DNA of 64,000 nt from Amphritea balenae (lineage in GTDB: Bacteria > Pseudomonadota > Gammaproteobacteria > Pseudomonadales > Balneatricaceae). Within the stretch, counting starts at the first letter, position 1, and every line of letters begins with the position of its first letter. The translations under genes were made by a program, and so were the position numbers. Below are positions 9,416 through 18,123 of this stretch, piece by piece. Location of the stretch: positions 62,001 to 126,000 of the forward strand of contig NZ_RQXV01000010.1 in assembly GCF_003858655.1 (NCBI RefSeq), given 5' to 3'. The notes below the pieces were generated by a model that was given only the letters and a program-made list of their open reading frames with translations, ran no database searches and was not told the DNA's origin.

Positions 9416-10351
9416 ATGGCCGATTACTCCGGTACAGACACTGATAACTGGCTGAAGGAACAGCTACAGCGGTGGCAGGACATCGCTCAGGGGGGCACGC
9501 CCGGCAGCAATGAACAGTGGCACAATTTTATTAATAGCTTTGACAGCCAAAGCTTTCCTGACCTGTCGGAACAGCAGGCCGGACTGCTCGACCTGGTTAA
9601 ACGTCAGTCTGATCATTACACCACCTTTAGCGAAACGTTACTGAACCCAGACGCTTCCGCCTTCGACCCAGAACAGTTAAGCGAGCAATTCCAGCACTAC
9701 ATGCAGCAACAATGTAACGAAATGCTGGGCCAGCAATGGAACCTGCCAGAGCCTTTCACCTCACTGATTAAAAGCACGCCCCTGACGGCTGAATCTATTA
9801 AAAAACTCCCGCTCAGGGAGTTATTAGAAAAACTGGCTCAGTCACCTGATATCGCCACCGGCCCCTACAACGCCACACAAATGCGCGACATCTCCCAGGC
9901 CATGCTCGATTACCAGGATGCCCTGGGGGGGTATCTGGAGCATTATGACCAGATATTTAATCAAACCGGTGCAAAGTTAAAACAGATTTTAGCGCAGGAA
10001 GAGACCCGGATAGAGAGCGTCAAAGCCCTGCACAATCTCTGGGTCGACTGTTATGAAACAGCCTATAAAGAGACCGTCTTTACCGATAGCTACCAGTCCA
10101 GCCATGGACGCATCAGCAATAGTTTAATGCAGGTTCGTAAACAGGCATTTAACAGCCGCGACAAAAAGCTACAGGAATTTGGTTTTGTTACACGGGAAGA
10201 ACTCAACAGCACCCTGAAGAAGCAACACCGGATGCGCAAACAACTACGCCAACAGCAGCAGGAAATAGAAGCGCTTAAGCAGTTAGTGGGTGACCTGCAA
10301 CAACAGTTAGCGCCCCCGGCTAAAAAGAAATCCACCAGACAAGGGAAGTAG
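9416..10351 (+). CDS. phaE: Class III PHA synthase subunit PhaE
   Basis: Non-catalytic partner of PhaC in the class III polyhydroxyalkanoate synthase. The 311-residue, Gln-rich, largely helical protein has the PhaE hallmark LHNLWVDCYETAYKETVFTD near residue 200 and a C-terminal coiled coil (about 255-300) ending in Lys/Ala-rich sequence. The start is placed at ATG 9416 behind AAGGA; a GTG 18 bases upstream is in frame but has a poorly placed ribosome site. phaC follows four bases after the stop, as expected for an obligate two-subunit enzyme. Confidence 0.88.
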   Translation: MADYSGTDTDNWLKEQLQRWQDIAQGGTPGSNEQWHNFINSFDSQSFPDLSEQQAGLLDLVKRQSDHYTTFSETLLNPDASAFDPEQLSEQFQHYMQQQCNEMLGQQWNLPEPFTSLIKSTPLTAESIKKLPLRELLEKLAQSPDIATGPYNATQMRDISQAMLDYQDALGGYLEHYDQIFNQTGAKLKQILAQEETRIESVKALHNLWVDCYETAYKETVFTDSYQSSHGRISNSLMQVRKQAFNSRDKKLQEFGFVTREELNSTLKKQHRMRKQLRQQQQEIEALKQLVGDLQQQLAPPAKKKSTRQGK

Positions 10352-10355
10352 GCCT

Positions 10356-11432
10356 GTGAGCAGCATCAAATTCAGCCCGGAAAACCTCGCCGCAGAGCTT
10401 AGTCAGTTCAACGAAAAACTGGTGCAAAGCTATAACACCTTGCAGGATCTGGGGGAGATTCAGGTCGGACAGACCGCCAAGGACATTATCTATAGCGAAG
10501 ATAAACTGCAGCTGTACCATTATCATGCAGAGAAAACCCCAGGCCGGAAACGCTGCAAAACCCCGCTATTAATCTGCTATGCACTGGTTAACCGCCCCTA
10601 CATGGTCGACCTGGATCCGGAGCGCTCGTTTGTAAAACGATTATTAGAACTGGGCATCGACGTCTATCTGATTGACTGGGGCTACCCGGATGCCGCAGAC
10701 CGCTATCTGGATATGGACGACTATATCAACTGCTACATCAGTAACTGTGTTGATCAGGTTCGCCAACACAGTGACAAGCAGCAGATCAACTTACTCGGCA
10801 TCTGCCAGGGAGGCGCGCTGAGCTTATGCTACACCGCACTCAATCCGGATAAGATTAAAAATCTCATCACTATGGTCACCCCGGTGGACTTCCAAACCCC
10901 TGATAACATGCTAAGCCACCTTGCCCAGCAGATCGACGTCGATCTTGCAGTAGAAACCTACGGCAATATACCAGGCGCCATGCTTAACGACGCGTACAAC
11001 TCACTGATGCCGATGCGCCTGGGTATTCAGAAGAATCTCAATATTCCACAGCAACTCAAAGATCAGGCTTCGGCACTGAGTTTCCTGCGGATGGAGAAAT
11101 GGATCTACGACAGCCCGGACCAGGCTGGCGAGATGTTTCGTCAATTTGTGCAACTGTTCTTCAAACAGAATGGTTTTATCCACCAGCAAATCTGTGCCGG
11201 CGATAAAACGGTCGACCTGAAACAAATTAAGCAACCCATTCTGAATGTCTTTGGCAGTTTCGATCACTTAGTTCCACCCGATGCTTCCCGGGCCCTCAAG
11301 GGGCTGACAGCCAGCTCAGATTACACTGAGTATGAAGTTACGTCCGGACATATCGGCGTGTTCGTTTCCGGCAAATCACAGAAAGAGGTCGCTCCCGCTA
11401 TCAGTGACTGGCTGAAGCAGCATGATCAGTGA
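10356..11432 (+). CDS. phaC: Class III PHA synthase catalytic subunit PhaC
   Basis: Polymerises (R)-3-hydroxyacyl-CoA into PHA at the granule surface. At 358 residues it has class III size (the Allochromatium enzyme is 355) and an alpha/beta-hydrolase fold. The catalytic triad is visible: Cys150 in the lipase-like box GICQGG, Asp303 in FGSFDHLVPP and His332 in SGHIGVF. Translation begins at a GTG behind AGGGAAG, which lies in the end of phaE. A separate class I synthase is encoded at 48069-49811, so this genome has two PHA synthase types. Confidence 0.94.
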   Translation: MSSIKFSPENLAAELSQFNEKLVQSYNTLQDLGEIQVGQTAKDIIYSEDKLQLYHYHAEKTPGRKRCKTPLLICYALVNRPYMVDLDPERSFVKRLLELGIDVYLIDWGYPDAADRYLDMDDYINCYISNCVDQVRQHSDKQQINLLGICQGGALSLCYTALNPDKIKNLITMVTPVDFQTPDNMLSHLAQQIDVDLAVETYGNIPGAMLNDAYNSLMPMRLGIQKNLNIPQQLKDQASALSFLRMEKWIYDSPDQAGEMFRQFVQLFFKQNGFIHQQICAGDKTVDLKQIKQPILNVFGSFDHLVPPDASRALKGLTASSDYTEYEVTSGHIGVFVSGKSQKEVAPAISDWLKQHDQ

Positions 11433-11910
11433 ACCTGAAAATAAGTGCCAGCCTTTCACAATGGCCAGTAAATAGACCCAGGCGAACAAAGTAATAACGC
11501 GAAAAGGCAAGCTATACATATGGGGCCTGACCAAGCAGAAAGTCGAATTAGCGCCCCCTTTTTTTTAACACTTCATTTCAGGAGGGGTTAACAGGCTTCT
11601 CTAAGCATCTTTTTAGTTACAACTATATAAGATTTCACTTTTTTCCAGCGCCAATCTCATCTAAAATCCGGCCAATTATTTCCAATGGCTGTTTAGAAGC
11701 TTCGTGAACCATCACAAGCGCAGGCTATAGAAGGCAAAACATTACCGACAAGCGGGTTTACTGTTGTAAATATTCGCACCGCTCAGCTGAATAGCCCTGA
11801 CCAGGAATACTGTCACGGCTAGCTATCACTGAGCATTATGAGTAATTTTTGACTGCTTTATAGCCAGGCGCAACAGGTTTCACACAGCTTTGTTTTGTGG
11901 AGTTACAAAG
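11433..11910. other. Long intergenic region between phaC and speD
   Basis: About 480 bases without a supported gene. It contains the likely phaEC terminator (11522-11566) and must contain the speD promoter; I see no confident -35/-10 pair. A long untranslated leader or a small RNA upstream of speD is possible but not shown. Confidence 0.5.
11522..11566 (+). terminator. Probable terminator of phaE-phaC
   Basis: GGGGC (11522-11526) can pair with GCCCC (11553-11557) across a long loop, followed by eight T residues (11559-11566). The T-tract is strong, the stem short. Confidence 0.5.
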
Positions 11911-12726
11911 TTGCCTACTAACAGAAAAATCAAGCTACAAGGCTTTAACAATCTCACCAAAAGCCTGAGCTTCTGCATCTACGATGTTTGTTATGCCAAA
12001 ACCGCCGAGCAAAAAGCGGAGTACATCGAATATATTGATGAGCAGTACAACGCCGACCGTCTGACCGAGATCCTCACCGAGGCTTGCGAGATTATCGGTG
12101 CCAATGTCCTTAACGTCGCCCGTCAGGATTACGAACCACAAGGGGCCAGTGTTACTATTCTGGTCGCTGAAGAACCGGTAAAAGATTCAGACAATGTCGA
12201 TACCACCGAAAAGCCCGGCCCGCTACCGGACTCGGTCGTTGCTCACCTGGATAAGAGCCATATCTGTGTACATACCTATCCTGAAGCACACCCTGATCAC
12301 GGTATTTGCACCTTCCGTGCCGACATCGAAGTCTCAACCTGCGGTATTATCTCGCCACTGAAGGCTCTGAACTATCTGATCCATAAACTGGAATCCGATA
12401 TTGTAACTATGGATTATCGCGTAAGAGGCTTCACCCGTGATGTCCATGGAGTGAAGCATTATATCGACCATGATATTAATTCGATCCAGAACTTTATCAG
12501 TCAGGATATTCGCGACCAGTATCAGATGGTTGATGTAAACGTTTATCAGGAAAACATCTTCCATACCAAGATGCTGCTTAACGACTTCAATCTGGATACC
12601 TACCTGTTCGGCACCACTACCGCCGATCTGACTGGCCGTGAAGTAACAGAGATTACTGACCGCCTGTACAAGGAGATGAATGAGATCTTCTACGGTCGTA
12701 ATATGCCGGACATGAGCACTAAATAA
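11911..12726 (+). CDS. speD: S-adenosylmethionine decarboxylase proenzyme (SpeD)
   Basis: Pyruvoyl enzyme that decarboxylates S-adenosylmethionine to supply the aminopropyl donor for spermidine. The protein aligns along its length with E. coli-type Spe[18 protein letters not shown] at the start, the self-cleavage site [10 protein letters not shown] (Ser about 116 becomes the pyruvoyl group) and [13 protein letters not shown]. The start is taken as TTG 11911, with GGAG eight bases upstream, giving 271 residues; another in-frame TTG lies at 11890. Its partner speE is 4.4 kb away on the other strand, so unlike E. coli they are not one operon. A strong terminator follows. Confidence 0.94.
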   Translation: MPTNRKIKLQGFNNLTKSLSFCIYDVCYAKTAEQKAEYIEYIDEQYNADRLTEILTEACEIIGANVLNVARQDYEPQGASVTILVAEEPVKDSDNVDTTEKPGPLPDSVVAHLDKSHICVHTYPEAHPDHGICTFRADIEVSTCGIISPLKALNYLIHKLESDIVTMDYRVRGFTRDVHGVKHYIDHDINSIQNFISQDIRDQYQMVDVNVYQENIFHTKMLLNDFNLDTYLFGTTTADLTGREVTEITDRLYKEMNEIFYGRNMPDMSTK

Positions 12727-12745
12727 TTACCTGTTCAAATCACAG

Positions 12746-12784
12746 AAAAGCCCGCACTCTTGCAAAAGAGCGCGGGCTTTTTTG
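12746..12784 (+). terminator. Terminator of speD
   Basis: A long GC-rich hairpin, AAAGCCCGC and CTCTT pairing with AAGAG and GCGGGCTTT, ends in six T residues. It is symmetric enough to work in both directions. Confidence 0.92.
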
Positions 12785-12804
12785 TTATCCGGCAACACTC
12801 TTTA

Positions 12805-12882
12805 TTAGCCCATCATTTGCGTGGCCAGAAAACAGATAACCGCTACTCTGTCGTTCAGCTTAGCGTCGGACTTATCTTCCAT
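12805..12882 (-). CDS. Possible 25-residue small protein
   Basis: A short open frame MEDKSDAKLNDRVAVICFLA... of 25 codons. It has a charged start, a hydrophobic end and a GGGG stretch about nine bases before the ATG. It would converge on the bidirectional speD terminator. There is no family evidence; it may be chance. Confidence 0.15.
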   Translation of the reverse strand: MEDKSDAKLNDRVAVICFLATQMMG

Positions 12883-13078
12883 TAAAAAAGCCCCAAATAA
12901 AAAAACCAACTAACAAAGTACTGACTACCAAAAAACAGCGCCCAACCGACTTCAGATCAATGAATTGCTACCTTCGTCATATATCGCTGTCGCTAACTAA
13001 CCACAAACTGGATAACTAGCTGGCAATGCAATACTATTGCGCCGATTTATTTTTGTCAGATTATCATTAAGGGCCCGT

Positions 13079-13906
13079 ATGCAGACCGATATTCAAAAGC
13101 CTAAGGGATTGGGTGTATTTCGCTACAAAGAAGATCGCTGGCCGGTGGCCATTATTTTAATGCTGACCGTTATCGATTTTGTGCTGTACTTTACCGTTGA
13201 TGATCTACTGCAATTGTCAGCCTACTATCTGCTGATGATAATTCCTAAAGGCACTATTTGCGCCTGGAATCATCATCACCAGCACCTGTTTACCTTTCGT
13301 AATAACGCACTAAACCGTAGTCTGGAATTTTTCTACGCGCTGCACACCGGCGTAACTACACATCTTTGGCGTCTGCATCATGTGCTGGGACACCACCTGA
13401 ATTTTCTTGATCAGGAAAAAGACGAAAGCCGCTGGATGCGTAAAGATGGCTCTAAGATGGGGGTTATTGAATACACCTGGGATGTTGCCATTACCGCTTA
13501 TCCGCGCGGCTATACGGTAGGCAAACGCCATCCGAAACAGTTAAAACCCTTTCTAATTTACAGCCTGATTACCTTCCTCGTTGTTGCATTGCTGGTCTGG
13601 TATAAGCCTGTCCCTGCTCTGCTGCTGTTTGTATTACCGATGATAACCAGCCTGCTCTTTACAGCCTATGTAACATACGAGCATCATTCAGGTCTCGATA
13701 CAGAAAACGAGTTTGAAGCCTCATACAATAATCTCAATCCGATGTTCAACCGCTTAACCGGCAACCTGGGCTACCATACCGCCCATCATCATAAACAAGG
13801 CGTCCACTGGTCCAGACTACCGGAATTACACGCCAGCATCGCTGATAAAATTCCTGAATACCTTTATCAGAAATCGATCATAACGCGCACCTTGTTAAGA
13901 GGATAA
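13079..13906 (+). CDS. Membrane fatty acid desaturase family protein
   Basis: A 275-residue integral membrane di-iron protein of the fatty acid desaturase/hydroxylase superfamily. Membrane helices lie near 20-40, 45-65 and 165-205. The histidine clusters that bind the iron pair are visible: NHHHQH (about 62-67), HHVLGHHLN (about 100-108), EHHSG (about 200) and HTAHHHKQGVHW (about 238-249). The start is ATG 13079 behind AAGG; the frame continues 14 codons upstream from a TTG without family-like sequence. The substrate (acyl lipid, carotenoid or sterol-like) cannot be told. It is flanked by terminators on both sides, so it is monocistronic. Confidence 0.85.
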   Translation: MQTDIQKPKGLGVFRYKEDRWPVAIILMLTVIDFVLYFTVDDLLQLSAYYLLMIIPKGTICAWNHHHQHLFTFRNNALNRSLEFFYALHTGVTTHLWRLHHVLGHHLNFLDQEKDESRWMRKDGSKMGVIEYTWDVAITAYPRGYTVGKRHPKQLKPFLIYSLITFLVVALLVWYKPVPALLLFVLPMITSLLFTAYVTYEHHSGLDTENEFEASYNNLNPMFNRLTGNLGYHTAHHHKQGVHWSRLPELHASIADKIPEYLYQKSIITRTLLRG

Positions 13907-13984
13907 AGATGGCCGGGCTGCTGTCTTTTTAATGCAAGCCACACCTAAGCCGAACATATGCACTAACTAAGTTCGTCAGAAACC

Positions 13985-14025
13985 AAAAAGCCCGCACTGC
14001 TTCCTAACAGTGTGGGCTTTTTCTT
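13985..14025. terminator. Bidirectional terminator between desaturase and AhpD-like gene
   Basis: AAAAAGCCCGCACTG pairs with CAGTGTGGGCTTTTT around an eight-base loop, T-rich on both strands. It serves two convergent genes and shares its 5' arm with the speD terminator. Confidence 0.9.
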
Positions 14026-14049
14026 GCACGATGCTTTTTAAGAAAACCT

Positions 14050-14634
14050 TTAACCCGCCTCTTTCCACACGCTTTCGAAGGTTTCACTAAATTCATCATC
14101 CACCTCAAGATCCGCTGCCATAGTGATGGTATTAAACATCACCGACAGATCAGCTAAGGCAAAAATTTCCTGAATTTCAACATTAGTAAACCCCTGGTCG
14201 CGGAGCTCTTCGATATCTTCATTACTCAGTTCTGTTGGCTCCAGCGCGCACTTGATGCCTTTTTTTATCGCCACATGATACTGCTTAGGCAATATCTCAT
14301 AGTTATCATCATGGGCTATGGCATCCAGATCTTCATAGGTTAGTGAGGAATCCAGTTGTAAGGCGCTATGGGCGTGGGCGCTACTACAGTACTTTGAACC
14401 CCGCTTTACTGAGATACAGAAGATAATTAACTCTTTAATCACATTAGGCAGCAGACCTTGTATCTCTGTATGCTTAACTTTCTCCCAGTTTCCCCGCAGC
14501 AAGTTAGCATTCTCTCCCATACATTTGATCCAGTTGGGCAGCTCAGTGACCCCCAACGTGTTCTTTACGTCATCGTATATCTCTTGCACATCAGGGCTCG
14601 CCTGATCATATTCGACAATACTGTAAAAGCTCAT
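14050..14634 (-). CDS. AhpD-like (carboxymuconolactone decarboxylase fold) protein
   Basis: A 194-residue alpha-helical protein resembling the AhpD/carboxymuconolactone decarboxylase superfamily. The signature helix reads KELIIFCISVKRGSKYCSSA followed by HAHSA. The usual CxxC redox pair is reduced to one Cys followed by a His, so an AhpD-type disulfide mechanism is doubtful. The start at 14634 (MSFYSIVEYDQ) is preferred because AAGG lies seven bases before it; an ATG six bases upstream and a longer frame to 14715 are possible. It sits between the desaturase and phaR with its own terminators. The true substrate is unknown. Confidence 0.7.
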   Translation of the reverse strand: MSFYSIVEYDQASPDVQEIYDDVKNTLGVTELPNWIKCMGENANLLRGNWEKVKHTEIQGLLPNVIKELIIFCISVKRGSKYCSSAHAHSALQLDSSLTYEDLDAIAHDDNYEILPKQYHVAIKKGIKCALEPTELSNEDIEELRDQGFTNVEIQEIFALADLSVMFNTITMAADLEVDDEFSETFESVWKEAG

Positions 14635-14800
14635 ATCCATACCTTTTTTATTATTCAAATGGCTATTCAATTTCCAGCTCACATCAGTTTTACAGTTATA
14701 GCCTTTTCTAGCCACATAGCATTACTCAAAATAGGGATATTCATAAATTCATGTATCACGAAGCCAAACACTCTGATCAAAACTGTTTCAAGTACACATA

Positions 14801-14840
14801 AAAAAACCCGCACTATTAAATAAACAGTACGGGTTTTTAT
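14801..14840. terminator. Terminator downstream of phaR
   Basis: AAAACCCGCACT pairs with AGTACGGGTTTT around an 11-base loop, with T-tracts on both strands. On the minus strand it follows the phaR stop directly. Confidence 0.85.
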
Positions 14841-14859
14841 TTGTGATGCTGTCAACTAC

Positions 14860-15348
14860 TTATTCATCTTCTTTTGGTTTCTCTTTGGCGGCATCCTGAT
14901 TGGCCGCTTCAGCCGGATTTTCACTACCCGGTGGCGTAAAGATGTTCCACATTGCCATATTCTGATCGGCAATTTTATTCATCATATTCAGTGGATTTGT
15001 GGCCCCGATCATATTCTGCATCTGCTCGCGAATACGCTCCTGCTGATCGATAAAAGTGGCGATACTTTGCTCCAGATACTGGCTCATCATGCCCTGCATA
15101 CTATCACCGTAGAAGCGGATCAGCTGTTGCAATACCTGATTGGTCAGTAAGGTGCCATGTCCAAGCGCTTCTTGCTCACTAATGATTTGTAGCAATATAT
15201 TACGGGTCAGATCGGCACCGGTCTTAGAGTCCTGCACCTGAAAATTTTCCTGACTCAGAACCAACTGCTTTACATCTTCCAGCGTGATATAGCAGCTACG
15301 AGAGGTATCGTATAAACGACGATTGGTATATTTTCTTAAAATTCGCAA
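14860..15348 (-). CDS. phaR: PHA synthesis regulator PhaR
   Basis: A 162-residue transcriptional repressor of the PhaR family, which senses PHA polymer and controls phasin and granule genes. The N-terminal DNA-binding domain starts RILRKYTNRRLYDTSRSCYI, the family signature, and the PHB accumulation regulatory domain follows (about 65-110, with LQQLIRFYGDSMQGMMSQYL). The C-terminal tail is Met/Gln-rich then acidic (KEKPKEDE). It lies close to phaEC and beside a small protein often found with PHA genes, which supports the role. Confidence 0.94.
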   Translation of the reverse strand: MRILRKYTNRRLYDTSRSCYITLEDVKQLVLSQENFQVQDSKTGADLTRNILLQIISEQEALGHGTLLTNQVLQQLIRFYGDSMQGMMSQYLEQSIATFIDQQERIREQMQNMIGATNPLNMMNKIADQNMAMWNIFTPPGSENPAEAANQDAAKEKPKEDE

Positions 15349-15473
15349 AGGTATCTCTCTCTTTACCGCGTCCGTCCCTGGCCTGAAGTTTCTTTAATCA
15401 GGTTACGGATATATGTTTATTTTTCTTTGCCAGCTAATTTAGCTATGCAATTAACAACCTGATTTAATCAGGG

Positions 15474-15731
15474 CTATTTTTCTGAGCTTTTACTGCCACT
15501 GGTATAACTGGTCATCATACCCAGTAACATTTTCTGAATAGATTCCATAGAACCCAGGCCACTGGCCATATAAGGCTGGAACAGCGTTAACGGATCATAA
15601 CCATCAGCACCCGCGTCCATTCGTTCCTGAATCTTATCCATCATCTCTTTCTGAAAGGACTCAACATCGGGCAGTCCTAACACCTTACGGAGTTCTTCGG
15701 GTGTCATTTCAACATCTACTTTGAAATTCAT
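15474..15731 (-). CDS. Small DUF6489-like protein of the PHA locus
   Basis: An 85-residue protein with the motif MTPEELRKVLGLPDVESFQK and a Met-rich C-terminal half, matching the small conserved proteobacterial family I know as DUF6489. The start is the ATG at 15731 behind GAGG (MNFKVDVEMTPEEL). It lies upstream of phaR in the same direction. A phasin-like or granule-associated role is inference from context only; there is no known activity. Confidence 0.7.
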   Translation of the reverse strand: MNFKVDVEMTPEELRKVLGLPDVESFQKEMMDKIQERMDAGADGYDPLTLFQPYMASGLGSMESIQKMLLGMMTSYTSGSKSSEK

Positions 15732-15900
15732 ACGCACCTCATATTTTCGGTCAGGCCAGTATTTATGTTGAGTCACGCCCCACCGATAAAGATCAGGCTG
15801 CCTTACGGAGCCCTATGGGACACAGATGTGCTGCAACAAGCCGCACAAACTCATTCAATAACTTAATCTAATACTATACCAACTGCAGTGCAAAACAAAT

Positions 15901-17058
15901 TCAGCGATTCGAAACTGCACAATTTTCTGGTTTTATCCATATAGTTGCGCACAAAGCCGCAATAAACACTGCGACTGCTGCCAGTAAAAATGTTGCGGTT
16001 GCACCAAAGCTATCCCACAACAAGCCACTACCCAACGCCCCTAACGCACCTCCTAAGCCGAAACCAAAGCTACTGAACATCGCCTGCCCCTGACCATGAT
16101 TTGCTGGACTGAAATAATGATGCACCAATGCGATACCTACCGCATGTAACGCGCCAAAGCTCACCGCGTGCAATGTTTGAGCAAACAGCATCAACGGCTG
16201 GTTTTCAGGCACCAGCCCAATTAGCATCCAACGTAGCACACAGAGCAGCAAACTAATAATCATCACCCGCCGCAAACCAAACCGACCGATAATATGGTGC
16301 ATATAGATAAAAATGATCACTTCTGCGATCACCCCGATCGCCCACAAGAGACCTATCTCAACCCGGCTATAGCCCAGACTATCCATCAATACGGAATAGA
16401 AAGTGTAGTATGGGCCGTGACTCAGCTGTATCAGCAAGCATATAACAAAGAACGCAATAACCTGAGGACGCAACAATTGCTGTATAAAGCCACTCTCATC
16501 ACTACTACGATCTACCGGCTTGCCAGTAACACAGAGTGACGCCAGCCAGATCATTACCATCAGCCCCAGCATCATCCAGGGTAGCCAGCGGATATCAACC
16601 AGATCCAGCAGCCAACCAATAGCCAGTACCGCAATGATAAAACCTATCGACCCCCACAGCCTTATCCGACTATAAAGCTCGCTACGAGCCCCCAGATGGC
16701 TTAGAGTCAGCACTTCAAACTGCGGTAGCACCGCATTCCAGAAAAAACTGAAACCAGCCATTACCAGCGCAATACCCAGCGCGTCCTCCTGCCAGAATAT
16801 TAAAATAAAGATCAGACAGGTAATAAATGATCCATAGCGCACAATACGTAGACGCTGACCGGTACGATCCGCCAGCCAGCCCCAGATATTGGGAGCAATA
16901 ATTCTGGATGCCATCAGAATAGCCATGAGCATACCGATGGTTTCAGCATTGAAGCCAAATGATTTCAGATACAGACTCCAGTACGGCACCAACGCCCCCA
17001 GCAGAGAGAAGTAAAAGAAATAGAAACCGGACAACCGGGTATAGGTATTCAGATTCAT
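15901..17058 (-). CDS. MFS transporter (LacY/HcaT-like)
   Basis: A 385-residue major facilitator with about 12 membrane helices, opening LSGFYFFYFSLLGALVPYW and with the loop 2-3 motif NIWGWLADRTGQRLR. This resembles the MFS_1-like group containing E. coli HcaT/YcaD-type permeases and nucleoside or aromatic acid symporters. The substrate is not predictable here. It lies downstream of speE on the same strand, behind a speE terminator, so it is probably transcribed separately. Confidence 0.85.
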   Translation of the reverse strand: MNLNTYTRLSGFYFFYFSLLGALVPYWSLYLKSFGFNAETIGMLMAILMASRIIAPNIWGWLADRTGQRLRIVRYGSFITCLIFILIFWQEDALGIALVMAGFSFFWNAVLPQFEVLTLSHLGARSELYSRIRLWGSIGFIIAVLAIGWLLDLVDIRWLPWMMLGLMVMIWLASLCVTGKPVDRSSDESGFIQQLLRPQVIAFFVICLLIQLSHGPYYTFYSVLMDSLGYSRVEIGLLWAIGVIAEVIIFIYMHHIIGRFGLRRVMIISLLLCVLRWMLIGLVPENQPLMLFAQTLHAVSFGALHAVGIALVHHYFSPANHGQGQAMFSSFGFGLGGALGALGSGLLWDSFGATATFLLAAVAVFIAALCATIWIKPENCAVSNR

Positions 17059-17116
17059 CGCTGTTTGCAGAGTCCTTAGCAGCCAGACAGGTCTAATAAA
17101 GCTACGCTAGCACAAA

Positions 17117-17142
17117 TAAAAAAGGGAGACTAACGTCTCCCT
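17117..17142 (-). terminator. Terminator of speE
   Basis: On the minus strand GGGAGAC-GTTA-GTCTCCC (17141-17124) is followed by TTTTTTATTT. A compact, strong intrinsic terminator. Confidence 0.9.
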
Positions 17143-17166
17143 ATCGATCATTCAGATATCAACTTT

Positions 17167-18018
17167 TCAGTCATCACCCAGCACTTCCAGTACATACTGT
17201 GGCAAGGCGAAACTACCGGTATGAATAGCAGGGTTATAGTAGCGGGTTTTGATATCACTCGCCTTATAGCGTTCACTAATCAGTTCTACCGATTGCTGAC
17301 GTATCGCTTCGTCATCGCAACCCCAGGCAAAGGTCATAGCGCCACCGATGTAAGTCGGTACTGCTGCCGTATAAAAGGACTGGTCTTTGAAGTAAGGACT
17401 CAGACGCTGACGGGTAGTCAGCACTTCGTCAGGCTGCATATAAACCACACCGTTCTGTGCAACAAAAACACCACCCTCGCTCAGGCAGCGCTTACAACCT
17501 TCATAAAACTTACTGCTGAACAGGACTTCACCCGGGCCAACAGGATCGGTGCAATCAGAAATTATCACATCGTATTTTTCATCGGTCTGACAGACATAAT
17601 CGATACCATCACCGATAACGATATTCGTACGTGGGTTTTCGTAAGCACCCTGAGAATGATTTGGCAGATACTCGATACACATATCGATAACCGCCTGATC
17701 AATTTCAACCTGAGTCACAGATTCAACCGAATCATGCTTCAGTACTTCGCGCAGCATGCCGCCATCACCACCACCGATGATCAGCACTTTCTTCGCATTA
17801 CCATGTGCCAGCAGAGGCACATGGGTGAGCATCTCATGGTATACAAACTCATCTTTTTCAGTGGTCTGAATGATACCGTCCAACGCCATGACCGTACCAA
17901 ACTGCGGATTACGGAAGATAATCAGATGCCAGGAATCAGTTTGCTGTTCAAACAAAACTTCTTCTACATCGAAGGCCTGGCCGTAGCCATCGTAAAGGGT
18001 TTCTTTATAAACTGTCAT
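17167..18018 (-). CDS. speE: Spermidine synthase (SpeE)
   Basis: Transfers an aminopropyl group from decarboxylated S-adenosylmethionine to putrescine. The 283 residues match the E. coli-type enzyme: [19 protein letters not shown], the nucleotide-binding [19 protein letters not shown], and the catalytic [10 protein letters not shown] region. With speD in the same window the cell can make spermidine. It follows aroC, from which it is separated by a terminator. Confidence 0.96.
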   Translation of the reverse strand: MTVYKETLYDGYGQAFDVEEVLFEQQTDSWHLIIFRNPQFGTVMALDGIIQTTEKDEFVYHEMLTHVPLLAHGNAKKVLIIGGGDGGMLREVLKHDSVESVTQVEIDQAVIDMCIEYLPNHSQGAYENPRTNIVIGDGIDYVCQTDEKYDVIISDCTDPVGPGEVLFSSKFYEGCKRCLSEGGVFVAQNGVVYMQPDEVLTTRQRLSPYFKDQSFYTAAVPTYIGGAMTFAWGCDDEAIRQQSVELISERYKASDIKTRYYNPAIHTGSFALPQYVLEVLGDD

Positions 18019-18059
18019 AGCAGGTACACCACAACTACAGGCGATTATTCGCCAGGGTT

Positions 18060-18092
18060 AAAAACAGAAACCCCTTCCTTACGGAAAGGGTC
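18060..18092 (-). terminator. Terminator of aroC
   Basis: On the minus strand CCCTTTCC-gtaa-GGAAGGGG is followed by TTTCTGTTTTT. It lies 34 bases after the aroC stop. Confidence 0.85.
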
Positions 18093-18123
18093 TTACTAAA
18101 ATAACTTACTTTGCTGTGCGGTT

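Noticed and set aside
17221-18099. A 292-codon open frame on the plus strand opposite speE
   Set aside because: It is entirely antisense to a well-conserved gene and its product has no recognisable features.
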